Shown here: positions 50,401 through 59,885 of the stretch, in pieces | Numbering within the stretch: the first letter of the stretch is position 1 | Layout: every line of letters begins with the position of its first letter | NCBI GenBank assembly: GCA_014378765.1 | Contig: JACMNA010000133.1 | Location: forward strand, 1-64,000 | Origin: Bdellovibrio sp. | Lineage (GTDB): Bacteria; Bdellovibrionota; Bdellovibrionia; Bdellovibrionales; Bdellovibrionaceae | DNA length: 64,000 nt | Reading direction: 5' to 3' | Translations under genes and position numbers: made by a program | The notes under the pieces: model-generated | Seen by the model: the letters and a program-made list of their open reading frames with translations, nothing else | The model's database searches: none | Told to the model about the DNA's origin: nothing

Positions 50401-50959
50401 CGGAGCCGGAAATATTTTAGGAGATAATCAGTCTGGTCACGTCAACTCGGTTGGCTATGAACTTTATATGGATTTACTTAATGAAGCCCTGGCAGAAGCG
50501 AAGGGTGAGCCGCTTACCGATCGAGAGCTAGACCCAGAAATCAATTTACGCGTTCCCGCCTTAATTCCAGATGCATACATTGCTGATATTCGCATTCGTT
50601 TAAGTTATTATAAAGCATTGGCAGATATAACTTCACAAGAAGATTTGGATCGCATCGAAGAAGAGTTGAAAGATCAATTCGGCGAAATTCCAGAGCCCGT
50701 CATTAATTTAATGGGACTTATGTTGATAAGAAAACAATGTAAAGATTTAGGCGTTAGAGATATTAGCGCCGGCGCAAAAAGCATTTCTTTAATTTTTACC
50801 GAACGCACGAAGTTAAAACCAGAAACCGCAATTCAATTGGCTATGCGGGAAAATAAAAAATATTCAATTACGCCTGATCAGCGACTAAATATCAGACTTA
50901 ATAATATTACGTGGTCAGCAGTCTACGAAGAGCTTAATTATTTATTAACTCTTATTTAA
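47450..50959 (+). CDS. mfd: Transcription-repair coupling factor Mfd
   Basis: DNA translocase that pushes stalled RNA polymerase off and recruits UvrA. The 1169-aa protein shows the UvrB-like N-terminal region (1-340), an RNA polymerase-interacting domain with LVVHVKHGIGVYEGL (about 514-528), the RecG-like helicase lobes with Walker A GDVGFGKTEVS (about 662-672) and the DEEQKFGVTHKEKIK motif, and the C-terminal TRCF domain. ATG start without a strong ribosome-binding site (none visible between 47430 and 47449). It is divergent from nuoA and followed closely by a small ORF. Confidence 0.95.
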   Translation: MKSETTQTRLEDFLLRGLEKKSSLFNIVGTSASTAISYLLSQSLSKEINELPRLVVVASLDQAHALEQHLQFFSDRFRCHILQQYDVSPYSGLYPSPSVRFARTRFLYWAARAQKSDIFIAPIAALLQLTVPFAAMAKRQQIFKIGDELPDNLAEYFNSLGYQSTPLVEDIGQYSLRGGIVDVYSPAEPRPIRIELFGDQIETMRTFSLVDQRSLSEVSELNVTPAFEVEFNDENIESIIKNFRETLKDRKVLHAEVDEVVRGISLKNYFPGSEFLLSTVYPKLETVLDHFSSGLNIFLQDPSEISRAADEYFQELKTDERYESTHVYHPPLDQVIVPYENLKWPDDSRFFQFSRLAFLEDARADEERIEYNSLPLTEFSQLAQNLAPASDSWMAAAKPRLQKWLDTDYKIFVAAKNQTQIDRLRLLLQKLELTFQVVHADEYLWETWIEKKPDITIVPRFLLETILLADEKVIFLRTDDFFGRKQRANTQNAYVQFSANAKSLAFGDLKPSDLVVHVKHGIGVYEGLKIMNIGGVASEFIQVAYKDKDKLYLPVYRVGQLQKFSGAGQTSVLDKLGGTGWEKTKIKVKAHLRDIAADLLQLYAKRNEITRPPLSFNEIAYHEFEKGFPFDETDDQLKAINDIQRDFLQEKPMDRLICGDVGFGKTEVSMRAAFQAVQNKKQVAILAPTTVLTFQHLETFNRRFTGWNFQIRSLNRFVAPAQQKKTLAELKEGKVDILIGTHRLLSKDVVFKDLGLLIVDEEQKFGVTHKEKIKKFKTEVDTLTLSATPIPRTLNMSFTGMRDLSIINTAPIDRLPTRTFISKFDTDLIRKGIQSEIARGGQVYFIHNRVQSIYGLADELKQIVPDARMKVAHGQMNEEDLEHAMLSFFNHEIDVLICTAIVESGMDVPRANTMFIDQAHMFGLSQLYQLRGRVGRSKARAFCYLLLPKDKKIEKHAQERLKIIQDNSALGSGIRIAQYDLELRGAGNILGDNQSGHVNSVGYELYMDLLNEALAEAKGEPLTDRELDPEINLRVPALIPDAYIADIRIRLSYYKALADITSQEDLDRIEEELKDQFGEIPEPVINLMGLMLIRKQCKDLGVRDISAGAKSISLIFTERTKLKPETAIQLAMRENKKYSITPDQRLNIRLNNITWSAVYEELNYLLTLI

Positions 50960-51142
50960 TTGCCTCGGCTTGTTCGATTGAACCCCGTCAATTTAATACG
51001 CACGAGTCAGATTTCCCTGATCGAAATTCAGGGCAAGCCCATCGCTATCCAATTGGTTCCGGCGAACGTTTTATCGAAATGCTTCGAGGCCTTCACATTG
51101 CAGGACTATAAGTTGTTGATATTTAATCTTCATCATTTTTGA
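50960..51142 (+). CDS. Possible small protein of 60 aa after mfd
   Basis: An uninterrupted reading frame begins with TTG immediately after the mfd stop and runs to the ribosome-binding site of the next gene. Its composition (IEIQGKPIAIQLVPANVLSK) and codon usage look coding, unlike the neighbouring shadow frames. No ribosome-binding site precedes it, so translation may depend on coupling to mfd or it may be a remnant. No family is recognised. Confidence 0.3.
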   Translation: MPRLVRLNPVNLIRTSQISLIEIQGKPIAIQLVPANVLSKCFEAFTLQDYKLLIFNLHHF

Positions 51143-51158
51143 TAATTAGGAGGCTTTC

Positions 51159-51695
51159 ATGTTTGCAAACGACAATAAGACTTTTCAAGAAGACGCTGAA
51201 AAACGAAAAGACAGTCTGGGTAAAGTTGAGCGACTTTTAAAAGTCATTAAGTCTGGAATGTTAACCACAATCAATTCTGAAGACGAGCTCTGCAGTCGCC
51301 CAATGATGCTGCAAAAGTTTGATGCTGAGACCGGCGAAGTCTGGTTTTTTACCGGTAAAAATACTGGCAAAGTTTTCGACATTCAACGTGACTCCCACGT
51401 AAATATTGCGTTCGCATCACCTGGCGCAAGCTCGTTTGTTAGTGTTAATGGCGCAGCCTCAATCGTTGATGATGCCAATTTAAAGAAAGATTTATGGTCA
51501 CCTTTTTTACTAGCTTGGTTTCCGGAAGGCCTGAAAGATCCCAACTTAACTCTACTTTGTGTGAAGGTCAGTTCGGTCGAGTATTGGGATTCATCTTCGA
51601 CGTTTGTGCAGATCGCGGGCTTTGCAAAAGCAGTTTTAACGGGTGAAAAATATAAACTAAGCAAATCTGAGCATGATCATATCGACTTGATATAG
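51159..51695 (+). CDS. PNPOx-like flavin-fold protein (general stress protein 26 type)
   Basis: A 178-aa protein resembling the pyridoxamine 5'-phosphate oxidase-like split-barrel family, such as general stress protein 26. The barrel begins with GMLTTI (about 29-34), then SRPMMLQKFD, EVWFFTGKNTGKVFDIQRDSHVNIAF and the later strands with DPNLTLLCVKVSSVEYWDSS. Such proteins bind FMN or F420, but no enzyme activity can be read here. ATG start after AGGAGG at five bases. It is convergent with the following gene. Confidence 0.85.
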   Translation: MFANDNKTFQEDAEKRKDSLGKVERLLKVIKSGMLTTINSEDELCSRPMMLQKFDAETGEVWFFTGKNTGKVFDIQRDSHVNIAFASPGASSFVSVNGAASIVDDANLKKDLWSPFLLAWFPEGLKDPNLTLLCVKVSSVEYWDSSSTFVQIAGFAKAVLTGEKYKLSKSEHDHIDLI

Positions 51696-51705
51696 TTGGT
51701 TATTC

Positions 51706-52491
51706 TTAAAACTCCATCTTAATTCCAAGCCCAAGCTCGTCTGTCGAGCGCATATTAGGCTCACCGACTACGTGGGGAGTTTCAGAGGGTATGGCCGCGC
51801 TCGATTGCAAATGTCCGGAGTAGTAAATATCTAAAAACGTGTTCTCTAAACCAGACGATCGTAAGGCATCAACATGGCTTGATGGGTCGATTGCGCCCTC
51901 AATCCAGTTTAGTTGAAAAAGCAGTCCGAGTTTATAATTAGGTACATTATTCGCAGATGAACTTTTAAAACCCTGGCCCGTATTTCCTTCTTCTATTCCA
52001 AATTTCGCGATGCCAACTTGGGCATAAGGAACCACCAATGGCTCGTTAAAAAAATTATCGAAGGCAATGTTAGCCGCTACAAGAGTTCGCTTAACCCAAA
52101 TATTCCGGGTACCCGGAGCTTCACTATGTCCTTGCGAGTAGCCTGCTAAAAGCCCAATTGAGCCTAGGCTGAAATTGTATTTATAGCCGATTTCGAAACC
52201 CAATAAGTTGATAGTTCGACCATCAATTATCTGATCAATAAACTTATCTTCGAAAAGTGAAAAATAATCTAAGGGATAGTATTTCTCTTGGTAAATTGAA
52301 AATAAAACGCCGTGAGTTTGTCGACGATCTTTGTAGCTTGCGCTGTAATCGACAGGGCGCTCAACCGTAATCTGCCCATCTGCGGCGTCTCGCTCGTCCA
52401 CAAAAAGATCGTCCACATCTGCTTTTGTAACGGAAGCAATAAACGAAATAAATAAAAAAGCGTACACGATCCCCGAAATTAAAAACTTCAT
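51706..52491 (-). CDS. Putative outer-membrane protein, 261 aa
   Basis: Not recognised. A Sec signal peptide (MKFLISGIVYAFLFISF then cleavage near VTKA-DV) is followed by a repeating strand pattern with aromatics and Gly/Asn turns, consistent with an 8- to 12-strand barrel. The protein ends with a Phe (LGIKMEF), a typical outer-membrane barrel ending. It is monocistronic, has an inverted repeat 15 bases upstream, and no ribosome-binding site is obvious before its ATG. Function unknown. Confidence 0.65.
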   Translation of the reverse strand: MKFLISGIVYAFLFISFIASVTKADVDDLFVDERDAADGQITVERPVDYSASYKDRRQTHGVLFSIYQEKYYPLDYFSLFEDKFIDQIIDGRTINLLGFEIGYKYNFSLGSIGLLAGYSQGHSEAPGTRNIWVKRTLVAANIAFDNFFNEPLVVPYAQVGIAKFGIEEGNTGQGFKSSSANNVPNYKLGLLFQLNWIEGAIDPSSHVDALRSSGLENTFLDIYYSGHLQSSAAIPSETPHVVGEPNMRSTDELGLGIKMEF

Positions 52492-52505
52492 ATAGATATA
52501 CTACG

Positions 52506-52521
52506 TTCTTTAGTTAAAGAA
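52506..52521. promoter_or_regulatory. Perfect inverted repeat TTCTTTAGTTAAAGAA
   Basis: Seven-base arms with a two-base centre, 15 bases upstream of the outer-membrane-protein gene on the minus strand. Operator-like; the bound regulator is unknown. Confidence 0.45.
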
Positions 52522-52571
52522 GGCATCGCACTTAGGTCGGGTTTTGCAGAGTGATAACGTCTAGAGTTTTA

Positions 52572-52590
52572 GGGCCGCCGCAAGTGGCCC
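52572..52590. repeat. GC hairpin after atpC
   Basis: GGGCC (52572-52576), a nine-base loop and GGCCC (52586-52590) lie downstream of atpC on its strand. The flank on the minus side is TAAAAC rather than a T-run, so it is not a good intrinsic terminator. It may pause polymerase or protect the 3' end. Confidence 0.35.
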
Positions 52591-52604
52591 ACCCTTGGCA
52601 GTGC

Positions 52605-53027
52605 TTAGTGCTTCGCGAATTCGGGTTGTTTGACTAAGTCGATCGCGACGTGCGCTTTATCTACTTCGTTAACAGTCTGCTCGTAATCAGCGTCAGATAA
52701 AACTTGAGTTACTAATTTGTTTTCAGCCACTTTAAGCGAGGCTTCGTATTTTTCAACGCTGATTTCTTCGGGTAACTGCATAAATTCAGCTAATACGTTT
52801 ACCGAATCTCCAATTACTTCGCAGTAGCCCCAGCTGATCATCGCTTTAAAAATTTTATCGCGACCCGGAACTTTGTATTTTAAAATGCCGGTACCTAAAG
52901 TTGTAATCATTGAGGCATGGCCCGGTAAAATTGTCATTTCGCCAGAATACGCCGGCACGGTGACTTCCGTAATGACTTCGTCAAAAACCGCTTTTTTTTC
53001 TGGAGTTAAAACATTTAATTTAAACAT
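52605..53027 (-). CDS. atpC: ATP synthase epsilon subunit
   Basis: Central-stalk subunit that couples and inhibits F1. The 140-aa protein has the N-terminal beta sandwich with AYSGEMTILPGHASMITTLGTG (in pieces) near 25-46 and a C-terminal helical pair (about 90-140). It is the last gene of the atp operon, 37 bases after atpD. A hairpin follows it. No ATP-binding DALRRA motif is distinct. Confidence 0.93.
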   Translation of the reverse strand: MFKLNVLTPEKKAVFDEVITEVTVPAYSGEMTILPGHASMITTLGTGILKYKVPGRDKIFKAMISWGYCEVIGDSVNVLAEFMQLPEEISVEKYEASLKVAENKLVTQVLSDADYEQTVNEVDKAHVAIDLVKQPEFAKH

Positions 53028-53064
53028 AAGCCCTACCGTTTTTTTTACTCTAAAAGTTTATAGA

Positions 53065-54486
<1,422 letters not shown>

Positions 54487-54505
54487 TTATTATCTATTAA
54501 TATAT

Positions 54506-55390
54506 TTATTTTAAAGCTTCTGCGCCACTGACAATTTCGATTAACTCTGTCGTAATTTTCTCTTGTCGTGCTTTGTTGTAATTCAGTGTCAATTTCGCAA
54601 TCATATCGCGCGCATTGTTCGATGCATTCTCCATCGCGGTCATGCGGGCGCCATGTTCAGAGGCCACTGATTCCGACATAGCCCGATAAACTTGAAGATT
54701 AAAGTTCTTCTTTAAAAGATCTTCAATAATCAACTCGGGCGCCGGATCAAAAATCATGTTAGCCGCAATGGCCGTGTGTCCCGCGCCGGCCGTGTCGAAA
54801 GAAGATCTTTCAATTTCAACCGGAAGAATGGTTTCACAAACCACTTTTTGCGAAATTGCTGATTTAAATTCGTTATAGATCAAACGAATTTCATCGTAGT
54901 GACCTTTTTCAAATTGCTTAGTCAGGTTCTCGGCGATTGATTTTGCAAAGTTATACGAAATGTCTTTATCAAGCTTAGTAAAGCTTTCGATCGCCTTCAC
55001 TTTTTTACGAGCGAAATAATCAATTCCTCGCTTGCCGATAAAAATAAAATCAATTTTTTCAAAATTATTTTTATTGTCGGCAATATACTTGTCGGCAAAC
55101 TTTGTAATGCCGCTGTTAAAAGCTCCGCAAAGGCCGCGGTCTGAAGTTAATACCACTAATAAAACATTTCGTACGTTCGAACGCTTAACCATCAAAGGAT
55201 GCGACACTTGTTGCGTGGCCGCAATGTCGGCGATAACGTTTTTAAGCGTCAGCGCATATGGGCGCATATTTTGAATTTGATGTTGCGCTTTACGCAGTTT
55301 CGCCGCCGACACTAGCTTCATCGCTTTCGTGATTTGCTGAGTGTTCTTCGTCGAATCAATTCGTATGCGTATATCTTTTAAGTTAGCCAT
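54506..55390 (-). CDS. atpG: ATP synthase gamma subunit
   Basis: Rotary shaft of F1. The 294-aa protein starts MANLKDIRIRIDSTKNTQQITKAMKLVSAAKL (in pieces), the usual N-terminal coiled coil, and ends with the conserved ARQEKITTELIEIVSGAEAL (in pieces). The DRGLCGAFN motif (about 84-92) confirms it. It lies between atpA and atpD. Confidence 0.96.
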   Translation of the reverse strand: MANLKDIRIRIDSTKNTQQITKAMKLVSAAKLRKAQHQIQNMRPYALTLKNVIADIAATQQVSHPLMVKRSNVRNVLLVVLTSDRGLCGAFNSGITKFADKYIADNKNNFEKIDFIFIGKRGIDYFARKKVKAIESFTKLDKDISYNFAKSIAENLTKQFEKGHYDEIRLIYNEFKSAISQKVVCETILPVEIERSSFDTAGAGHTAIAANMIFDPAPELIIEDLLKKNFNLQVYRAMSESVASEHGARMTAMENASNNARDMIAKLTLNYNKARQEKITTELIEIVSGAEALK

Positions 55391-55422
55391 TGTATCCTTA
55401 AGCCCCTCCGGAGACTACGTCC

Positions 55423-56943
55423 CTACTTAGAGGGTTGAAAAATAGCGCCAAATTCTTTTAAAGCCGTCGTTAATTCTTTTTTCAAATCGTCAGAGACTTG
55501 TTTTTTCTCTTCGATCGTTTTTAAGATTGATGAATACTTTTGTTTTAAGAACTGGATCATTTCGGTTTCGTAGCGCTTAACGTCTGCGTCCGGAAGCATA
55601 TCAACGTAGGCATTCGTTACTGCAAAAATCGCCGCCACTTGCTCTTCAACTTTGACCGGTTGGTATTGGCCTTGTTTTAAAAGTTCAACCAATTTGCGAC
55701 CACGAGATAATTGTTGCTGTGAAGTTTTATCTAAGTCAGAGGCGAAGGCCGCGAAAGCCTCAAGCGCACGGAACTGAGCTAATTCTAGCTTAATCGGGCC
55801 GGCAACTTGTTTCATCGCCTTAACTTGAGCTGATCCGCCCACGCGAGAAACTGATTTACCAATTGAAATCGCCGGACGAACACCTTTGTAGAATAAATCT
55901 GATTCTAAAAAGATCTGTCCGTCGGTGATCGAAATCACGTTCGTTGGAATGTATGCCGAAATATCGCCCGCTTGCGTTTCGATGATTGGTAATGCGGTTA
56001 AAGAACCCGAACCCTTATCATCAGAAAGTTTAGCCGAACGCTCTAACAAACGACTGTGAAGATAGAAAACGTCTCCTGGATACGCTTCACGACCCGGAGG
56101 ACGACGAAGTAATAATGACATTTGACGATAAGCTTGCGCTTGCTTTGTTAAATCATCATAAATAATTAATGCGTGACGACCGCTATCGCGGAAGTATTCA
56201 GCCATGGCAGTTCCAGAGTACGCTGCTAAGAACTGCATTGGAGCTGGGTCAGAAGCCGACGTGGCAATAACCGTAGTATATTCCAAAGCACCCGCCGCAC
56301 GAAGTTTTTCAACAACGACTGACACAGTTGATTGTTTCTGTCCGATCGCTACATAAAAACACTGAACGTTCTGACCTTTTTGATTAATGATAGTATCGAT
56401 TGCGATCGCTGACTTTCCCGTTTGACGGTCGCCAATGATTAATTCTCGCTGACCACGACCGATTGGCACCAGGGCATCAATGGCTTTTAAACCCGTTTGC
56501 ATCGGCTCATGAACACCTTTGCGGTAAACGATTCCGGGAGCTTTTAATTCAACCACGCGAGAGTGCGGCGTATTGATCGGACCTTTTCCATCGATTGGGC
56601 GACCTAATCCGTCAACCACGCGACCTAATAAGGCCTCGCCAACTGGAACCGATACGATTTTTTTCGTACGCTTTACTGGATCGCCTTCTTTAATTGAACG
56701 ATCTTCTCCGAAGATAACCACGCCCACTTGGGTTGATTCTAAATTGAGAGCCATACCTTGAATTCCACCTGGAAATTCAACCAATTCTCCGGCCATGACA
56801 TTTTCAAGACCGTAAACGCGGGCAACCCCATCACCTACTGAAAGAACGCTTCCGGTTTCTGCAACCTCAACGCTTTTGTTATATTTAGAAATTTGTTCTT
56901 TAAGGACGCGACCGATCTCGTCAGCTCTGATTTGGGCTTCCAT
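55423..56943 (-). CDS. atpA: ATP synthase alpha subunit
   Basis: Non-catalytic F1 subunit. The 506-aa protein has Walker [12 protein letters not shown] (about 171-181), the [19 protein letters not shown] region (in pieces) and the [17 protein letters not shown] region (in pieces). It begins directly (no gap) after atpH and is followed by atpG after 32 bases. Length and motifs are standard. Confidence 0.97.
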   Translation of the reverse strand: MEAQIRADEIGRVLKEQISKYNKSVEVAETGSVLSVGDGVARVYGLENVMAGELVEFPGGIQGMALNLESTQVGVVIFGEDRSIKEGDPVKRTKKIVSVPVGEALLGRVVDGLGRPIDGKGPINTPHSRVVELKAPGIVYRKGVHEPMQTGLKAIDALVPIGRGQRELIIGDRQTGKSAIAIDTIINQKGQNVQCFYVAIGQKQSTVSVVVEKLRAAGALEYTTVIATSASDPAPMQFLAAYSGTAMAEYFRDSGRHALIIYDDLTKQAQAYRQMSLLLRRPPGREAYPGDVFYLHSRLLERSAKLSDDKGSGSLTALPIIETQAGDISAYIPTNVISITDGQIFLESDLFYKGVRPAISIGKSVSRVGGSAQVKAMKQVAGPIKLELAQFRALEAFAAFASDLDKTSQQQLSRGRKLVELLKQGQYQPVKVEEQVAAIFAVTNAYVDMLPDADVKRYETEMIQFLKQKYSSILKTIEEKKQVSDDLKKELTTALKEFGAIFQPSK

Positions 56944-57486
56944 CTACATTCCTCTCTTTGAAATGTCTTCTTTTAACTTATTTAAATGAAATTGAGCAGA
57001 ATCGTCTAATGTCCATCCGCCGACGGTCACTTTAAATCCTGATAATAAACTAGGGTCTTTTTGTGTATTCAAGCGAACCGTTTTCTTCAATGCTTCAGAC
57101 AAACGTTTTTCAACTTGTTGTTTAAATTCGGCGGAAGGCTCGGTCGCCATATATAATATGCCTTCGGTTTCGCCCGACATTGATCGAACCGAAGCTTGAA
57201 AGTTTTCATTAATTTGGGTTAACACGCCCATGCGTTCGTTTTGTACTAGCATAACAATAAAATTAAATGTTTCTGGAGAGCATTTTCCTTCAAGAGCGGC
57301 TTTCGCCACCATTACTTTATTGTCGGCCGAATTAAATGGGCTGGCAAAAAAAGTTGCAATGGCTTCTTCTGAAAAAATCTTAGCAATGGCTTCTAATTCT
57401 TTAGAAATATTATCGGCCTTGCCGCCTTCAGAGACAGCTTCAAATAAAGATTGCGAATATTTTTCGATTACGGCATCGGCACTCAT
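56944..57486 (-). CDS. atpH: ATP synthase delta subunit
   Basis: Peripheral-stalk subunit that attaches F1 to the b dimer. The 180-aa helical protein has the N-terminal KYSQSLFEAVSEGGK and the C-terminal strand-helix region with PSLLSGFKVTVGGWTLDDSAQ (in pieces) near 145-165, matching the OSCP/delta family. It overlaps atpF by four bases and abuts atpA. Confidence 0.93.
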   Translation of the reverse strand: MSADAVIEKYSQSLFEAVSEGGKADNISKELEAIAKIFSEEAIATFFASPFNSADNKVMVAKAALEGKCSPETFNFIVMLVQNERMGVLTQINENFQASVRSMSGETEGILYMATEPSAEFKQQVEKRLSEALKKTVRLNTQKDPSLLSGFKVTVGGWTLDDSAQFHLNKLKEDISKRGM

Positions 57487-58049
57487 GATTTCACCTGTGA
57501 AATTTGATTTAAAAAGGCCGCTTCGGCGCCCTGGCTAACCTGGCTGCTTTTGTCGTTAATTTTTTTGGTCACAAAGCTGATTGCTTGAGTTAAAATTAAA
57601 TTATTGATTTCAGATTTAGCTTTTTCTAACTCGTTCTTAAGCGTCAACTGAAGGTCCGCCTTCATTTTTTCGGCATGCACTTCCGATTCATGAATGATGT
57701 GTGCCTTGGCTAAGTTAGATTCGTGCTTAGCGTTTTCAATTGCTTTGCCTTCGCCTGACTCAAGGGTTGCTAGCTTCGTTTTTATTTCTTGCAAAGCCGC
57801 TTCGGCATTTTTAAGCGCGGCCTTGGTTTTTTCGGCCTGGCTTAAAAAAGCTGTGCGCCGATTTGCGAAAGCTTCGATAACTGATTTGCGTAAAAAGAAA
57901 AACAGCGCAATTAATAAGATTCCTAGATTAGCTGCTTGCCAGCCAATTTGTTCGAAAGGAATAGCGTTATGGCCCTCGCCGTGGCCAGCCGCCTCTAATG
58001 CCATCGCAACTGCCGATAATAAAAAAGTGACCATGAACGTTTTTTTCAC
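57483..58049 (-). CDS. atpF: ATP synthase b subunit with signal-like N-terminus
   Basis: Peripheral-stalk b subunit, 188 aa. A first hydrophobic stretch (MKKTFMVTFLLSAVAMAL, residues 1-18) resembles a cleavable signal peptide, then the true membrane helix (about 36-55, LGILLIALFFFLRKSV) and a long helix rich in Lys, Glu and Ala form the stalk. The double hydrophobic N-terminus is unusual for a b subunit, and some deltaproteobacterial b proteins share it. It overlaps both neighbours by four bases. Confidence 0.88.
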   Translation of the reverse strand: MKKTFMVTFLLSAVAMALEAAGHGEGHNAIPFEQIGWQAANLGILLIALFFFLRKSVIEAFANRRTAFLSQAEKTKAALKNAEAALQEIKTKLATLESGEGKAIENAKHESNLAKAHIIHESEVHAEKMKADLQLTLKNELEKAKSEINNLILTQAISFVTKKINDKSSQVSQGAEAAFLNQISQVKS

Positions 58050-58486
58050 AGAGCGGCTCCCGTGATTTTTTTTGAAATTTCATTTGAAACGTCTTCGGCA
58101 ATGGCCGTTATGTTTTGCTGAGCATTTCTTTTTTGCGAATCGATTTCGGTTCGCGCCGTAGCGGTCGCGCCCGCTACGATTTCTTTAGCTTGCGATAAAA
58201 TTTTTGTTGCCGATTCATTTGCTTCGCTTTTTGAAGTTTCAAAAATGTTACGAACTTTATCGTTTATTTCGCGCGCGCGGGCCTGAAAAATTTGTCCTAA
58301 TTTTTTAGCCTCTTCTTGCGTTTCAGAAGCCACTTGATCGGCGCCCTTTGTTTGTTTTAAACGTTGATCATAGGCTTTAAAAAAGGGATTAAAAACTACT
58401 ACGGTCAAAAATGAAATTGTAATGATGAATAAGACAAACTGAATGAATGCAGTCTCGTTCGCGCCAAGCTGTTGCAAAATTTCCAT
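58046..58486 (-). CDS. atpF': ATP synthase b' (second stator) subunit
   Basis: A shorter b-type subunit of 146 aa with one N-terminal membrane helix (FIQFVLFIITISFLTVVVF, about 14-32) and a coiled-coil stalk. Two b-type genes in a row imply a b/b' heterodimer, as in photosynthetic and some alpha- and delta-type bacteria. It is the first gene of the operon, overlapping atpF by four bases. Assignment as b' rests on position and size. Confidence 0.85.
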   Translation of the reverse strand: MEILQQLGANETAFIQFVLFIITISFLTVVVFNPFFKAYDQRLKQTKGADQVASETQEEAKKLGQIFQARAREINDKVRNIFETSKSEANESATKILSQAKEIVAGATATARTEIDSQKRNAQQNITAIAEDVSNEISKKITGAAL

Positions 58487-58517
58487 ATTTTAGCCTTTAC
58501 TTCTTTTATAGACAACT

Positions 58518-58547
58518 TGGATAGCATTAAGCTGATTTAGCGGTCAA
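58518..58547 (-). promoter_or_regulatory. Candidate promoter of the atp operon
   Basis: On the minus strand TTGACC (58547 to 58542), an 18-base spacer and TATCCA (58523 to 58518) lie about 31 bases before the first gene, in the 86-base gap after bactofilin. Confidence 0.4.
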
Positions 58548-58572
58548 GAAGTTAGGCCAATGTGATCTGCAT

Positions 58573-58905
58573 TTAAGCTTTTGGAATATACGAAGCGCCT
58601 TCGAACACAACACCTTCTTCAATCTTTAGGCTGGGAGTTGTTACGGTTCCGCGAAAATTTGCAGGCGGAATCATGACCACTTTACTGTGCGCAATGATAT
58701 TGCCCTCGAATTGTCCTTTTAATATGACATAACTGGCTTCAACTTCGGCTACAACTTGAGCCGTTTCGGAAATAATTAATTGATCGCGAGTGAAAATCTC
58801 GCCCTTAAACTGACCTGCGATTTTTGCAGTTCCGCTGTATGAAAGGCGGCCCTCGAAAGAGCTGCCTTCTTCAATTAAGGTGGAAACAATCGATTCTTTT
58901 TCCAT
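58573..58905 (-). CDS. Bactofilin (polymer-forming cytoskeletal protein)
   Basis: Beta-helical filament protein. The 110-aa protein has the bactofilin core of Gly-rich strand repeats: EGSSFEGRLSYSGTAKIAGQFKGEI (in pieces) and GQFEGNIIAHSKVVMIPPANFRGTVTTPSL (in pieces). It follows parB with a one-base overlap and precedes the atp operon. In several bacteria bactofilins organise ParABS or cell-wall machinery, so a role in chromosome segregation or shape is plausible. Confidence 0.92.
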   Translation of the reverse strand: MEKESIVSTLIEEGSSFEGRLSYSGTAKIAGQFKGEIFTRDQLIISETAQVVAEVEASYVILKGQFEGNIIAHSKVVMIPPANFRGTVTTPSLKIEEGVVFEGASYIPKA

Positions 58906-59876
58906 TACGATTTTAGCTTTTCGTAGATTTGCGTAAGCTGTTCATCAGAATAGAAATTAATTTCTACTTTGCCTTTGCCAGACTTATAACTAATCTCCAC
59001 TTTTGTGCCTAAAGCTTTTTGCAATTGATCGGCTAATTCTTTTGCCAACTTTGATGCGATATCTATATTAATACCGACTTGTTTAGCTTTAGCTTGATTT
59101 TCATTTACATCAAAAGCCTGCGCTTTAATTTCTGCTTCGATAGCGCGCACAGACAAACCTTTTTCAAACGCTTTTTTGGCTAGAGCAATCTGTTTTGTTT
59201 TGTCCGTTAATGATAAAAGTGCTTTTGCATGTCCAACACTAATTTTTTTAGCAGCTAACATTTCTTTTAGTTCATTCGGTAAAGATAAAAGTCGAATAGC
59301 ATTGGCAACGGTAGATCTTTCTTTTCCAACCTTATCCGCAACATCTTGTTGAGAAAGGCTAAATTCTTCCATCAACCGCTGATAACTATCAGCCTCTTCA
59401 ATTGGATCTAAATCTTCGCGCTGAACGTTTTCGATTAAGGCAATTTGCAAAGCTTCACGATCGGTAATCGTCTTGATAATTGCCGGCACCTCGTGAAGTC
59501 CGGCCATTTGGGCCGCACGCCACCGGCGCTCACCGGCGATAATTTCAAACCCGCCGCCATTTCTTTTGCGAACTGCAATTGGCTGAATAATTCCGTTTTC
59601 TTTAATCGAAGTGGCTAGCTCCTCTAAAGATTCTTTTTCAAAGTTTTTTCTTGGTTGGTAAACACCCGGAACTAGTTTATCAATCGCAATATGCCAGATT
59701 CTTTGTTCGTTAGGAATTTCTGCTGTTGGGGGAGGGGCAGATGTTTTAGCTGGTTTATTGTTTTCAATTTGTTCCACTGGTTGATTGTTAAACGCATTCG
59801 CTTCAGCTCCGCCAAGTAACGAGCCAATTCCCCGGCCTAAGCGCTTTTTGTTTTGATTATCTTTATTTGTTTCCAT
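58905..59876 (-). CDS. parB: Chromosome-partitioning protein ParB
   Basis: CTPase that binds parS and spreads along DNA. The 323-aa protein begins with KKRLGRGIGSLLGG (the ParA-contacting part), has the GERRWRAAQMAG (CTP-binding C-motif region, about 117-128), the helix-turn-helix SLSQQDVADKVGKERSTVANAIRLLSLP (in pieces) near 175-202, and the C-terminal dimerisation domain. It is nine bases after parA and shares one base with bactofilin. Confidence 0.96.
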   Translation of the reverse strand: METNKDNQNKKRLGRGIGSLLGGAEANAFNNQPVEQIENNKPAKTSAPPPTAEIPNEQRIWHIAIDKLVPGVYQPRKNFEKESLEELATSIKENGIIQPIAVRKRNGGGFEIIAGERRWRAAQMAGLHEVPAIIKTITDREALQIALIENVQREDLDPIEEADSYQRLMEEFSLSQQDVADKVGKERSTVANAIRLLSLPNELKEMLAAKKISVGHAKALLSLTDKTKQIALAKKAFEKGLSVRAIEAEIKAQAFDVNENQAKAKQVGINIDIASKLAKELADQLQKALGTKVEISYKSGKGKVEINFYSDEQLTQIYEKLKS

Positions 59877-59885
59877 TAGTTACCT

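Noticed and set aside
52572-52590. GC hairpin as the intrinsic terminator of the atp operon
   Set aside because: No T-run on the transcribed side, only TAAAAC; listed as a hairpin only.
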